Positions 1 to 11,613 of a stretch of 64,000 nucleotides of DNA are shown here, piece by piece. The first letter of the stretch is position 1; the number at the start of each line of letters is the position of its first letter. Source of the stretch: Zasmidium citrigriseum. Lineage: Eukaryota; Ascomycota; Dothideomycetes; Mycosphaerellales; Mycosphaerellaceae. The stretch spans positions 310,001-374,000 of the forward strand of contig NHNW01000012.1 of NCBI GenBank assembly GCA_002786025.1. The letters are read 5' to 3'. The position numbers were made by a program, and so were the translations under genes. The notes below the pieces were generated by a model. The model was not told the DNA's origin. It ran no database searches and worked only from the letters and a program-made list of their open reading frames with translations.

Positions 1-1998
1 TTTGAATGGCTGCAGAGTAGCCATCAAGTAATGCCTTCTTGCAACACGAGAGGTGATGACGCGCTCGGTAATACCGGCGGTTACAGCTCCCTTGACAATG
101 GCGGCCACGGAATCCATGGGTCGGACAACCTTGTTCTGGAACTGCGGTGGTACGTGCAACTTGATTTGTTGGAAGAGGTACTCGGAGGCGCCGAAACCAC
201 CGACAACAAGCACATTCTGTGAACAAGGTCAGCTTGGAAACACTGCATATCTGGGAAACGACCTCGACTGACCTGTAATGATCGATTCTGCGCTTGAATC
301 GCAATGATCTGGTTCCTAACCAGCTCCAGGATTCGGTTCACCACAGGCTCAAAGCACTGCAGAATCTCCTCGTTTGTGAAGGTCATGTATCCTTCTTCGA
401 TGCCAGCTTCAGGGAACTCGGCGTCAATGCCAACGTCCACAGCCCATTTCTGGCCGTTGTTTCGGAAGTCGGCCTTGATTCTGTTCTCAAAGTCCATGAT
501 AGACTTGGCGTAGACCTTTCCAGCTGTCTTGGACCCGTCAGGCAGCTTCATCTTCCTGATCTTGGCTCGCAGAATGTTGGAAAAGTTGCGGTTAAGGGCG
601 GTGGAACCGCAAGAGTCACCAGAACCAGCTGTACACTCGGCGACAGTGAAGGGGCTCTCCTCTTCGACTTCGTAGGCGATCAAATCGACAGTACCACCAC
701 CGCAGTCAACAATGAGGACCGCGTCGTGCACTTTCAAGTTCAAAAGTCCAGTTTTTGAGCAGAACATGGCGGCGGCTTCAGGCTCGGTGATCAAAGTCAA
801 TCGGTTGTCGTTCTCGTCTCGCAGGAACCCAGCCTGAATGGCAGCTGCTCTTGTTGCGGCCTTGCCGGCATCGTTCCAAATGGCCGGCACTGTCAAGAAA
901 TATCGAATGTTGCGCTCTTCTCGGTTGAACACCTCACCCAAAGTCTTCTGCAGCTGGTTGCGCATTGCTTGCCGTAACTTGAACAGGTAGTCGGCGGCGA
1001 CATCGATCTCTGACTTGCCCGGTGGAAGCGGTGGCAGGTTAATGGGATCTATGTAGGTGTTGCCGCTCAACATCAGCTGAAGCTTGAACCACTCTACCTT
1101 CTGCACACCAGGCTTGGGGTAGCCCGTGGGTGCGAGAGCCTCAGCAATATCAGGGCCCCATCCCACGACTTGCTGATGTTGGTCGTAGTAGAGAACAGTG
1201 GGAATCTGCACATCGTATCAGTAAGCGCCCAGCATCGGTGAGTCGTGAAGTCGCACCTTTTGCTTTGTCTGCGTGCCAGCTCCAGGCCATTCGACGATGA
1301 TATCTTCTTTGGCCTCGGTGTTCGTAGCGAAGGCGAAGGCTACACCTGAGAAGGTTGTTCCCTGGGGTATCGAGTCAGTAAGGCTCACCGAACGCAACCA
1401 TGATAGCACATACGAAGTCAATGCCCACAATGAGCTGCGCTTTGCTCCGCGCGCTGCCCTCGACCTCTGCCAGACGGTTGTACGAGTGCGGGCCTTGCGG
1501 CGCTGGAGCACCGTAGCCGTAGCCGGAAGGCTGAGTGTTCATGGGGTAGCCTGGCGGCGCGGGCTGGTTGTACATGTTCTGGTTGTGCTGCGGAGCGTAG
1601 GCGTGACCGCCGCCGGTGTTGATGGGCGGCGGGGGCATGGGACTCGAGGGTCTGCCTGAGTTAGGATGGGGCGGCGCACCAAGATTGCCATTGCCCTGGT
1701 TGGCGTACTGGTATGAAGGCGGCCGGCCGAGCGGCTGCTGGGGGTTGTTGGGGTTCATTTGCGCGAGAGAGGTGCTCGACGCCGAGGCCTGCTGCGCGGT
1801 GGAAGCGTTCGAGGCGCTGAGCTGCGAGGAGGTGGAAGTAGTGCTCGCGGCGGCGGACGAGGCGGGGGGTTGGGCGCCGTTGGTCGAGGGGGCGGAGGTG
1901 GGGGCAGCGAGGTTGGTGGAGGAGTTGTTGGTGGCGACGGAGTTGTTGCTGGATCTGCGAGTCGAGCCGATGAAGCGTCTGAAGCGTGACGAGCTCAT
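1..1998 (-). CDS. Hsp70-family ATPase, HSPA12-like, with long disordered N-terminus (3' end off the window)
   Basis: Actin-like ATPase of the divergent fungal Hsp70 group (HSPA12 type), probably a cytosolic chaperone-like protein. Exons read as 1414-1998, 1257-1361, 273-1205 and 1-216 (running off the left edge); all introns are GT..AG and phase 0. The first 185 or so residues are low complexity, rich in Ser, Thr, Asn, Gln, Pro and Gly. The ATPase core begins at LIVGIDF, continues across intron 1 as GTTFSGVAFAFAT (phosphate 1 loop), then has LIVDCGGGTVDLIAYE (phosphate 2) and NVLVVGGFGASEYL (adenosine motif) in the last exon. The ATG at 1998 was chosen over an in-frame one 12 codons upstream because MSSSRFRRF looks like a natural start; either is possible. 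About 613 residues are visible. The client-binding part, if any, is outside the window. Confidence 0.88.
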
Positions 1999-4216
1999 GC
2001 TAGACGGAGGGTCAACACATGGGCAAGGGCGCAAGCATCAGATCAGCTCGGATCAGCCTGGCGCGGAAGGCAGCGCTGGCAGCGGCTTTGGCAGCAGCGG
2101 CACTGGCACTGGCACGGGTTGACGCTGGGAAGGAGGCAGCTGGGCAGCAGCAGCGAGCGCCTGAAATTTCACGCCGGCCGGCAGGAGCGAGGCCCAGACA
2201 GCAAAGGGCGGACTGATTGGGCTGCGCAGCGTGGCGTCGCTGCGAGCTGACTGCACGTACTGCTGCGTGAGGGCGAAGAAGCAAACGGGGTCGGGGCGCT
2301 GGCGGCTTGGTGCTGCTGGCGGGCCAGGGCAGGGCAACAGTGGAGGACAGGCCGTGGCAGTGTGGAGCGGGTCGGTGGCAGAGCAGCTTCCCAGGCGGGA
2401 CGTGTGCGCGCGGCTGAGAGCAGGTCGACGAGTAGCGAGCGAGCGGGCGGCGATGCGGTGCGCGGTGAGATGGATGCAGATGCAGATTGATTGCAGTCCG
2501 ACGTCGAGCAAGCAGCAGCAGCAGCAGAGAGCAGTGGCCTGTTGTTGGACTCGCAACACGCGCGACTGGCAAAGCGCCCGCTTCCCTGCACTCACGGTTC
2601 AGCTAGCGGGGGCCCAAAGCCATGCTCATCAGCCGCATCGACAACCACCACCACCCATCCTCCCCAATGCCACCCCCGTCGGCTATGCTCTGCCGCCGCT
2701 CATCAATCATTGTTGGCAGCTACGCCATCTCCATCGCTCCTGCCCATCCTCGCCTACGATCCACGCCCGTATTCTGATACCGATCTCTATGGAAGCTTTC
2801 CTCTCGCAATCCTGGATGACGCTGCCTTGCTGCTACATTAGACTGCCCAACGCTAAAAGCTTATTATTTAATCACAGACCGCACCTCACCACACGCCTCC
2901 AGACCCTGCCCTGTCCTCTTCAATCAATGCCCCGTGCAGAGCAGCGGAGATGGCCATCAACCACACGCAGGGGTCCGCCAAATTTCGACAATCCCCAATG
3001 GCTCAGAAACCTTTGGTGATTCCATACCATTGATCCCAAAAAAGTTGGCAATTCCGCGACTCGTGATGAGCAGCTGACCGCCTTCCTCGGCACCGCACTA
3101 GCGACATCAAAAGTTCAAAAAAAGTACGAGCGAAAGCACCAACACCTTCAATCCTCTTCCGAACAGAAACGGCGAGCATAGCCGCACTCGACCTGTAACT
3201 AAACCCATGCAGCGCCACAGTCCGCCAATCGCGAGCCGCTCGCCCCCAAAAACTTCAATTCCGGACTTCAAATCATCAAGATCCTTGCACACATCACCCT
3301 CTTTCCCCCTCTTCCCGGTCCTGTATGTAGTTCTGTACCTGTCAACTTTTCCCACCGAACGATGCCGACATGCATTCCAATCACGCATGTGTGAGCCACG
3401 GTCCGGCACTCATCTTTGCAGTCTTCGACATACATCCGAGCCGTGTTTGTCTTGTCTCGGTAGCTTCTTCCTTCCATCCCGCACAAAAAGGCAGTCCGTA
3501 GGCTCGCATCTGACAACCGACAAGGTTCGCCTGGACCCAAGTTTCGTTCTCTCGCTTCACTTTGAGACGACTAGGGTCGTCCTCAAAAGGACAATGCTGG
3601 TAGTAGTTCACTTCTTCTCAGCTCCGTCATTCGGAGGAGAATACTTTTCACAGCGTTGGGCCTCAGTGCCGGTAAGGCGTCCACCGAGCTCATGTGCAAG
3701 TTTTTTGCGAGGTATCGTGGATTTAGGATATCATGTGATGTGGATGAAGGTATGCGTCTAGGTCGAGGTCCTTAGACCCCTTGGAATACCTCTTCATTCG
3801 TCTTCTATCTACCTGCTAGCCACGCTTCGCTGCAACCTGAGCCTAGTCACTGTTGCCGCGACATCGACGTGCCACTTCGCAGTCGTCTTTCTCACCGGTA
3901 TGATATGATAAACCTCCATGTTTTCTGGGTTTTCTTCATTTTGTAAGTTTCCTTTCCCAATAGCCGTATGCTCACCTTTCGGCGCGGCGTTCTCGAGGTC
4001 GACCTGTCGCGAGACATTCATGTGGATTGGCAGGCTGTCGTGTGGTCGCGAACATGCGCAACTACCAAAGCACTGTCGATGACCGCCGTGTGTGGTGAGC
4101 TCGGTGTCATGCCTGCCCAATGTCTTCAGCAAAGTCGGAGGCGGGAAAGCTGCTGTTAGTGAAAGAGTACGCAACGTCACCCAAGATGTAAAACAAAGTC
4201 CTTCCAATAAGGTCTT
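1999..4216. other. Intergenic, 2.2 kb, no convincing gene
   Basis: This lies between the Hsp70 start and the poly(A) polymerase stop. The proximal part (about 2000-2600) is GC- and CAG-rich, with a short AGC run near 2510-2530, and fits the promoter and leader of the Hsp70-like gene. Open frames occur on both strands (for example 2231-3019 and 3207-3761), but they overlap each other, have no recognisable domain and are rich in residues typical of noncoding GC-rich DNA. 3800-4216 probably contains the 3' UTR of the polymerase gene. Confidence 0.6.
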
Positions 4217-6258
4217 TCAGCCCGTTGAGCCGTTGGGTGTTGCGATACCGTTCGTCTTTGCTTCGCCGTTTGGAACGAGTCCAGATTGGCGGCGCTTAGC
4301 GGGGTCCTGGTTCTCCTATTCAACAAAGCATAGAGTGTTAGTAGACTGCTTTTAAACTTGTACGAGCATGGGGTGCAATATTATCGTCTTTTGTGCTCTT
4401 TCGCTACTCACGTCGAAGCCTGCATTCGAGAGGCTGCGCTTCTTATGTGTTGGCTTCGCGTCGGGTGCAGGCGTGGCTTCCTTGGTCTTTTTGGCCTTCT
4501 TCTTGGTCGGTCTCGTCTCGCCCTCGACAAAGACATCCTTCGGAAGGTCGTAGCTAAGAAACAACAGTCAGCCAAGACCCCTCCAATTCTGACGACAAAT
4601 ACTCACTTGCGGACGTGCTTGATGCGAATCGAGTGCATTTCTGTGTCGTACTTGTCCCATTCAGTGCAGTTGTTCCTGAATTCCATGATTGGGCTCGAGA
4701 TGTCCAGATTGTTCTTGCCTTTGTGGAGTTCTATTCCCAAGTAGTACCGAGTCGTCCAGATCATCTGTGAGCCCTCTTTCTTGGAGTCCGCGATGGCCTC
4801 CTCAGCAGCAGTGGCAATTGCATCAGCATCACCTTGAGCAGCCGCAGCGACCTTGACATCCGCAGATACGTCAATGGCCTTGGTGTCTTCGACTTGGCAG
4901 ATGAGACTACCATCCAGCGTCTGCTGCTGTTCGCTCTCGTTCTTGCATTCATGCACGCTCTCGAACCCTTTGTAGTACGGATGGACCAGCTTCACCGAGT
5001 CCGCATCCGAGTTCTCGATGCCTTGAATGAGGCGACGAAGTCTTGATGAGACAAGACCACTCCACGCCTGCTGGGCCTCTTTGGTCATCGAGGCAGTGAT
5101 GACACAAATGTAGTGCTTGTAGTCCTCGGTGAAAAAGGTATGGCGGGTGAAGAGATCCTTCCACTGCTTCTTGCCGCTGTAGATGTCGTTCGTGATTTCG
5201 AATCCTCGCTTCAGCTCCTTGATGATGACTGCTTTCGTAGACCTTTGGACACTGACTGTGGAGTTCATGCAGGGGTATGCTGGAGTGATGACTGGCATGT
5301 GGTGGAAGCGATCACCCTTGTACACATTCGTGTCCCACTCCCGCTCTTGAAGGAACGACACCGTCTCTCGCGCTTGAAGAGTGACAGGTTGCGGCCAGCT
5401 CCAGTTGCTCATGACGAAGAAGAACTTGTTGACGATAACGGGTGAGGCGGCCTTGGGATACAACTGACATACTCGAGCCACAAGCATTGCCCAAGCAACT
5501 CCACCAGGGAACCCGTAGTTTGCGCCATAGACTCCCCGCCGGTTGGCCCACAATTTGATCGCACGCAATGCGACACGGAAGATCCGAGTTTGAGGGACCA
5601 ACTGCAGGATTTTATCTGTTACCCGAGTTCCGTTGACACAGCGCATGTCCGTCTCGTCCAGGCCACGTAGCAGCTTGCTGTCCGTCAGCTCGAGCCCCTT
5701 AGGCACCGAGGAGACTTGCAAGTTGGAGAAGATAAGGTCGATCGGCACTCCATCCATCTCAAGCTTGATGATGGGCACGCTAATTCCAGGCACAGCAATG
5801 AGCTCGGTAAGTTTCTCGGGTGTCGTGCTCTTGCGGATGAGATCGGGCATGTACTCAAAGAAGTCGTCTCTTGTCACATGCTTGGGCGCTACCATCAGGG
5901 TATCGATATCCGATCCGGGGCCATGCACACCAAGACGAAAGCTGCCATATGTGAAGACTTTACCGCCCGCATCTTTCAGGATCTCTGCTGGTAGACCTTT
6001 CTTCTTTCCTACGATCTGGACGAGCTGGGCGAGGAGGCGGTTGAGTTTTCGGAGGGTCTCGTTTCTGTGTCTTTGTCAGAGTCACCTCATCAGCATATGG
6101 CTTGATACTGACCGTGTCTCGGTTTCCTTGTTCGACTCGAAGTTGTTCTGCGCCTTCAGCTCGTTCATGAGAGCCTCGCCAAGTTTCAGGTCAAGGTCGC
6201 TCGGAGGATCGGTAGAGAGCGGCGGCGAGACGCCCTTGTAGTCCTGGCTCTCGGACAT
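4217..6258 (-). CDS. PAP1: Poly(A) polymerase
   Basis: Nuclear poly(A) polymerase, which adds the tail to cleaved pre-mRNA as part of the cleavage and polyadenylation machinery. Exons 6113-6258, 4607-6064, 4412-4553 and 4217-4315 join in phase to give 614 residues, a normal length for fungal Pap1. The nucleotidyltransferase motif spans intron-joined sequence reading GSFRLGVHGPGSDIDTL, with the two Asp of DxD as catalytic residues; a third carboxylate lies in GVPIDLIFSNL. The central domain includes LRAIKLWANRRGVYGANYGF, and the RNA-binding domain follows with YYLGIELHKG. Splicing of intron 2 restores HVRNYDLPKDVF, as expected for the family. The C-terminus is basic (KKKAKKTK), a likely nuclear localisation signal, and the last exon encodes a short Asn/Gly-rich tail. 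Confidence 0.95.
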
Positions 6259-6670
6259 GTCGTCGGTAGTGCGTTGGCGGAAAGATGGAACCAGGCAGCG
6301 CTCCAGCGGTTCACCAGCAGATCATCGGCACATCGAACAGTCGCTCGAGAAGAGGTTCTCGCGAGTGCACAGGGTTACGGCGGCGGCGGCGAAAGAAGAA
6401 TGAAGAGGATCAGAGGCGCTGCAGCAGGTCCATCGGCGTTGCGCCAGCACCTGTCGCAGACTCGCAGATGAAGTGGCAGGCAAGAGGTCAAAGAGCGAGT
6501 TGAAGAGGTCGGCAGCGCTAGCGCGGCACGAACCGAACTCCGCTAACACTAACACTGAGCACAGGCCAGAGGCGCGTCTTTGCGTCGACAACCAGCACGT
6601 GGCAGATTCACTTCGACTTCGTCCGACTTTCATGTGAAAATTACATACACATCAACAACGCCGCTGAACT

Positions 6671-8066
6671 TCAATTATTGGCGAAGAAATCCCTCAGCTT
6701 CTCATCGAGCCATTTCACATCCGCCTTACTATCGCCAGGCCCTCCAGCCCAGTGTCCCCAAATGGAAGGAAAAGGAATGCACTTGCCAATGCCGGGCTTC
6801 ATGTGCGCGACTTCAATCTCCGAGTCTTTGGGAGCTTCAAATTCGGGCCGTCAGCAATGCTCCTGCTATGACCAGATGGTGACTTACGGAAGTAGAGATC
6901 GGTCTGCGCAGGCAGCACAAGCGCTTTGGCCTTGATACCTTTCATCGCAGCGTCAAAGTCACCTGGCCTAAATCAGCTTGCCGCTCTCGCACGATCGGAT
7001 TGACTTACCATTGTACGGCTCTTGGGCTGAGCAATCTCCCGCTTGCCAAGTGTAAAGCATGGCCACCATGTTGTCAGGATCTATTGGGAATTAGCGCGGG
7101 ATCGAACGACCATCAAAGCCCAACAAACCTTTCGACAGTGCCCAAGCTTCCCAGAAATTGACCATCTAAAGGAACGTATCAGCTGAAGCCCGAGACCGAT
7201 ACTACAAGATCTCACTCACGAAGTCTTCAATATCCTTGAAACCGAGCACGCTCTCATAGAGTCTTTCACGATAGAAGGCTTGACTGAAGCCCCAGCCAGA
7301 GTAAACACGACCAAGGGCTTTCAGTCCGATCGCTCGCTCTTCTTCGGACCAGGCCCGGTAGGCCTCTGGTTTGGCCTCGCCTTTGCAGACACCTCCAGAA
7401 GTTGCGCCTCTACCACCAAGTACGGCCACCTTGACTCCCTCGAGCATCGACTGATTGTGAAGCGCCGTCTTTGCAGATCCGCAGAAAGGCACAACCAAGT
7501 CCATGAAGTCAGGGTCTGCAACGATGATTCAGCAAATATTGTGATGGCATTGAGGAGATAAACGCACACTGAGTCGCCCATTGATAAGTCTGTCCAGCAC
7601 CCATGCTCCATCCAAGGACAGCACGAGCATGCTTCACGCCCAACTTCTTCGTCACGAGTTCGTGTTGAGCTCGGACGTTGTCATAGAAGAGAACCTCTGG
7701 CCATGGTCGGATCTCTGGTCTGTTGGATGGTGATGAAGACTGGCCGTTGCCAAACAGAGCCGTAATAATAATAAAATACTTTTCCGGGTTCAGTGTCTTG
7801 TCCTTGCCGATCAGCCATTCGTTATCGCAGATGAGTCCGGAATACCAGGACGGATAGATGATGGCTGGAGAAAGCAACATAGATTGTCAGCATATTCTGG
7901 AACATGTTACCGCTTCAATCTACTCACCCGGGTTCGTTGACTGCCCAAATGTCTTGTAAGCTATCTTTGCACTGGGAATCGTCCCTCCGTTCTTTAACGC
8001 AAAGTCTCCCAGATCGTAAGTCTCGTAATCCAAAGACATGCTCTTCACTTCCGATTCAAGAGGCAT
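6671..8066 (-). CDS. Alpha/beta hydrolase, homoserine O-acetyltransferase-like, seven exons
   Basis: Member of the MetX/homoserine O-acetyltransferase-like branch of alpha/beta hydrolases. Exons 7928-8066, 7568-7864, 7220-7515, 7129-7165, 7009-7080, 6888-6962 and 6671-6834 close in phase to give 359 residues; one exon is only 37 nt. The nucleophile elbow is LGWSMGAGQTYQWA (Ser in GWSMG), preceded by the oxyanion-type stretch FGNGQSSSPS. Conserved landmarks follow: YPDFMDLVVPFCGSAKT, the acidic residue region LVLPAQTDLYF, and a late catalytic His in SIWGHWAGGPG. An internal ATG at 8039 is an alternative start. Residues differ enough from true MetX that I would not assign methionine biosynthesis; many fungal paralogues act on other acyl acceptors. 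It shares a 647 bp divergent promoter with the flavin-reductase gene at 8714. Confidence 0.9.
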
Positions 8067-8713
8067 TGCAGGACGTTCAATAGACTCGATCGACTGCCTT
8101 GATCTGATGAATCTTTTGTTGTGAAACAGGACTGCTGTCTTCTTATCTCGTTCTATCAGACGACCTGGCCTCGTCCATTACCAAAGATTAAAGCCATGCC
8201 CCGCCTTGCTTGTAAATGCTTGTGGTGGGGTTCCTCTTCCATCGTCGCAAAATCAATCTCTTTCCCAAATTGCTAAGCATACCGATGTGAAGAGAACCAA
8301 TGGCAAGCCCAGACTGTTTACTGGACTCCATACCCAACAGCACGTTGTCAAGACCAGAAATGTTGATGACAAACTCCCTGGGCCGAGATATTTCCGCAGC
8401 AGCTTGCTCTTGCAAGGACGAACGGAGCTTCAAGACAGCTTTCAAATGACTGAGAACCCAGACCACCGACCACGACTGCCGAGGGCCAGAGTAGGTAAAG
8501 CTCCAGGTGTTTGAGCACGCGAGGCTAATGACGTATCAGAAGTGAGGGAGGACTCGCCCATCTGGGCAAATGTTCAATGGCATTTGAGATCTGAAGAGCT
8601 CCGTTCCAAGCAGAACGCTTTTTCTTTTCCACAGCCCGCAAACCACATCGACCCAACTGCAAGGCCATTGTCGATACCCTCACCAAGTCCAAGTGAAAAT
8701 TCTACGACTAGCC

Positions 8714-9655
8714 ATGGCATCCTCCAACCAGCACGAACAAATGTACGACAGCGAAAAAACCGTCCAGCGAAACCCACACGGCAACTTCAAAGAAGTCGAA
8801 GCCAGCCGGCCACACTGGGATGCCGCCTCAAAATTCCACTTCACCCAAACCAAGAACCCCTCCTGGAAACCTGGCGACGGAGCCAACGACGGTGGCGAGA
8901 GCCTCAAGAAAGAGCACATCAGCATCGACCCCTACGAGGATGGCCGACCCGCGACATTCAACTACAAGCTGCTTATTAGTGCGATCATTCCTCGACCCAT
9001 TGGCTTCGTGAGTACGAGGTCGAAGGATGGGAGCAGTACCAATTTGGCGCCTTTCAGCTACACGCAGGTCGTCAATCACGACCCTCCAGTTTTCATTGTC
9101 GGCTATGCCGGGGGGTTTGACAAGGCGAAGGATAGTCTCAAGAACTTGGTGGATTCGGGAGAGTGCGTGATCAATATCATCAGCGAGCACTATCTGGAAG
9201 CGGCCAATGCCACATCTGTCAACGCACCGTACGGAATTTCGGAATGGGCGCTCACGGGTTTGACGCCAGCTCCTTGTGACGTTGTCAAGGCTAGCAGGGT
9301 GAAGGAGGCGGTGTTCAGTGTGGAGGGCAAGCTCATGAACACCCAGGAGTTTGAGAGCAGAGCGACCCCTGGGAAGAAGACTGGTGTTTTGGCAGTCATT
9401 GAGGGTGTGCGATTCTGGGCGAGGGAGGATGCTATCAATAAGGAGAAGAACTTGATTGATCCTGAGGTAAGTCCTTCGTCGAGGATGCTGGAGTTTGGCT
9501 GACGAGAACAGATCCTTCGCCCAATGTCTCGACTTGGTGGGATTACATATGGACGTCTCATGGAAGGAATTGAGCTTCCACGCCCCGACTGGGAGGAGTT
9601 CAAGAAGGACGCCGAGCCTGCTGGGTTGGTCAAGCCCAAGACTGATGGGCAATAA
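8714..9655 (+). CDS. Flavin reductase-like domain protein (FMN-binding)
   Basis: FMN-binding split-barrel protein of the flavin reductase-like family, predicted cytosolic oxidoreductase; the substrate cannot be told from sequence. Exons 8714-9466 and 9512-9655 give 298 residues. The ATG at 8714 sits in GCCATGG, a better context than the in-frame ATG at 8693. The core begins with YKLLISAIIPRPIGFVSTRS, followed by NLAPFSYTQVVNHDPPVFIV and GECVINIISEHY, all typical of the family. The 45 bp intron carries a GCTGAC branch site and splices to ILRPMSRLGGITYGRL. It is divergent from the hydrolase gene and runs tail to tail with the APH-like gene, 36 bp between stops, so the 3' UTRs almost certainly overlap. 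Confidence 0.9.
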
Positions 9656-9691
9656 CAATTTCGACTGTAACGATGGCGCACCAAGTGTTGA

Positions 9692-10759
9692 CTAGAGCTT
9701 AGACTCCTTAGATCCACACGACCCCTGAAGGAAAGCGTCAAGGTACGCCAGCTCTTCTTCATCATTCTCATAACCAACGACTCGATCAAGTCTCCCCTCG
9801 TTCCAGGCGATGCCATGCCAAAGCAGGATACCGATCTCACGAGAGAGCAACATTGCACGCCAGGCCCGTGGACTTTTCAGCTCAGAGATCTCAACCTTCA
9901 ATCGATGCCAGAACATATTTCGAAGCTCGTTGGCTCGGTCATAGTACACGAAAGTTTTGTGGGCATGCAGATAGCCAAAGAGGTGCTCGAGTCCATACAG
10001 AGTCATTCCAAAAGGGAGATACTCTGCCTCAGCCCAATCAACCACACCGGAGAGTCTCCAAATTCGTGGGTCGACCATGATGTTGCTGGGAAGAAGATCG
10101 CCATGGTTCAGAACGACAGGCAAGTGGTCCAATAGCCCAGAATCGAGCTCTTTCCTGGCAAAGCCAGCTCTCAATTGTAGCCAGCTCGCCGGTAAACCTT
10201 TCTCAAGCTTGGCGAGACGCTGTCTGATCGATCGACCGACCTTTCCATTCATCATCGAGGTAGGCTTCCGTCGCCTCCAGCTCCTGGCAAAGAAAGCAGC
10301 CATGTCAACCATCAACCCACTCAATCTTTCAAACTCCCCCTCGGACAACACCCTCCTTCCGCAGGGCTGCAACTCACAAAACCTCACCCCCTCCATCCTC
10401 GTCATGCCACAAACCTGCAGCCTCACTGCCCCAACATCCACCTCCTCAACCCACCTCACCTCAGGCACCAACTCCCCAAAGACCGTCCTCGAATCGACCA
10501 CAATCTCCCGCGATATAGCATGCTCCATCAATCGAAATTGAACCACCTCATCATCGCTATCATGTCCACCTCGTAAAAGCACGACCGTATACGAACACCC
10601 ACCCTGTCCCTCAATCGGCCTAATGGTGTATTGATCCTGACAATACCTGTTCCGGATGATCTTAAAACAAACTTCGATATCCTCGGACTTCAATCCGTTC
10701 CGCAGAAAGAACTGATCATGTTGCGCCGTTGCTGCTATTCCCTCATTAGCAATCGGCAT
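9692..10759 (-). CDS. Aminoglycoside phosphotransferase (APH)-like kinase, single exon
   Basis: Protein-kinase-like fold protein of the fungal APH/choline-kinase group, 355 residues with no intron. The catalytic loop is VLNHGDLLPSNIMVD (Brenner-type HxDxxxxN) and the metal-binding Asp is in GVVDWAEAEYLPFG, both intact, so it should bind and hydrolyse ATP. The N-terminal lobe has the stretch CSYTVVLLRGG in place of a clear glycine loop. Fungal genomes carry many such genes, usually of unknown substrate; antibiotic resistance should not be inferred. Its 3' end faces the flavin-reductase gene 36 bp away. Confidence 0.85.
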   Translation of the reverse strand: MPIANEGIAATAQHDQFFLRNGLKSEDIEVCFKIIRNRYCQDQYTIRPIEGQGGCSYTVVLLRGGHDSDDEVVQFRLMEHAISREIVVDSRTVFGELVPEVRWVEEVDVGAVRLQVCGMTRMEGVRFCELQPCGRRVLSEGEFERLSGLMVDMAAFFARSWRRRKPTSMMNGKVGRSIRQRLAKLEKGLPASWLQLRAGFARKELDSGLLDHLPVVLNHGDLLPSNIMVDPRIWRLSGVVDWAEAEYLPFGMTLYGLEHLFGYLHAHKTFVYYDRANELRNMFWHRLKVEISELKSPRAWRAMLLSREIGILLWHGIAWNEGRLDRVVGYENDEEELAYLDAFLQGSCGSKESKL

Positions 10760-11613
10760 GAATCTGAATCAAGAACCTCATGTATATAGGTTTAAAGTTA
10801 GCAATAAGATAGATGGATTGGGAAAGTAAGGCCTATAACCGATAGATACGGTCGGCTGCCGCGTCAGTCGCCTGCATTCGATAGCTGCAACCACCATCAT
10901 CATGAACGACGCCGCACACCCACGTATCTCACGTCGCTTCGATGTCGGTCGTTCGCGGGGTCGAGACATGCAGCGTGGCAGAATCAGCATCTCAGCAGGA
11001 ACCGATCGAATCAAGGAGCTCGCCCGGACCTTGGACAAAGTGACAACTGCAGTAACAGTGAACCCCCACGCCTGCGAACGATTAATTTATCCTCGCATTA
11101 CATGCATGAGAAAGCCCAGTCTTTCCATTCTTTCCTTTATGTGCAACTTCGGCAAAAATGTATTTACTCCCCGCCCCATATGCAAGACCGTCGAGTACCG
11201 TAGTGCGACTGTGCGCCGGCCGGCCACATCCCACTTCACATGCTCGTGCAAAGTGCGACCCTCGCAAATCCCATCCTTCCATCCTTCCATCCAACCAAAA
11301 AAGGGTATCGGTAAAAAGGTGCTCACAACTCTGCCAATAATTTTGGCCATCCATCGTTCCATTTTCTGCCGATAGATTCGAAACTCCTAACCCTCCATAT
11401 CGTCCCTAGTGCAAGCCGGGTAGTATCCTGTGGAATCGCTGCGTGAGACCAGCATGCTGTGGTAGTGTCACAGTGCATGTGGCTTGCCGTGTCGTCTGTG
11501 ACTTGTGTGTCGTAGAATGGGACCTGCTGCAGTCCAGCACGATCCTTCGCATACACCTCGGGACGAACGTCCCGGTGCTAAAAATACCCTCGTACCGAAA
11601 GGCGATCATCAGC
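10760..11613. other. Intergenic, about 850 bp
   Basis: This separates the start of the APH-like gene from the stop of the large unknown gene. It contains a short CCATCCTT-type microsatellite near 11270-11295. A 157-codon frame (10902-11375) overlaps equally open antisense frames and shows no domain, so I do not call it a gene. Confidence 0.5.

Noticed and set aside
2231..3761. Long plus-strand frames (2231-3019, 3207-3761) as genes
   Set aside because: They overlap each other and open antisense frames, lack domains, and sit in GC- or CAG-rich leader DNA.
3809..4207. 132-codon minus frame downstream of PAP1
   Set aside because: It lies in the probable PAP1 3' UTR, with no domain or splice link to the polymerase.
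9692..10759. APH-like gene as antibiotic resistance
   Set aside because: Fungal APH-fold kinases are numerous and mostly unrelated to resistance; nothing in the context supports it.
10902..11375. 157-codon plus frame
   Set aside because: It competes with two antisense frames of similar length and has no recognisable feature; it spans a microsatellite.
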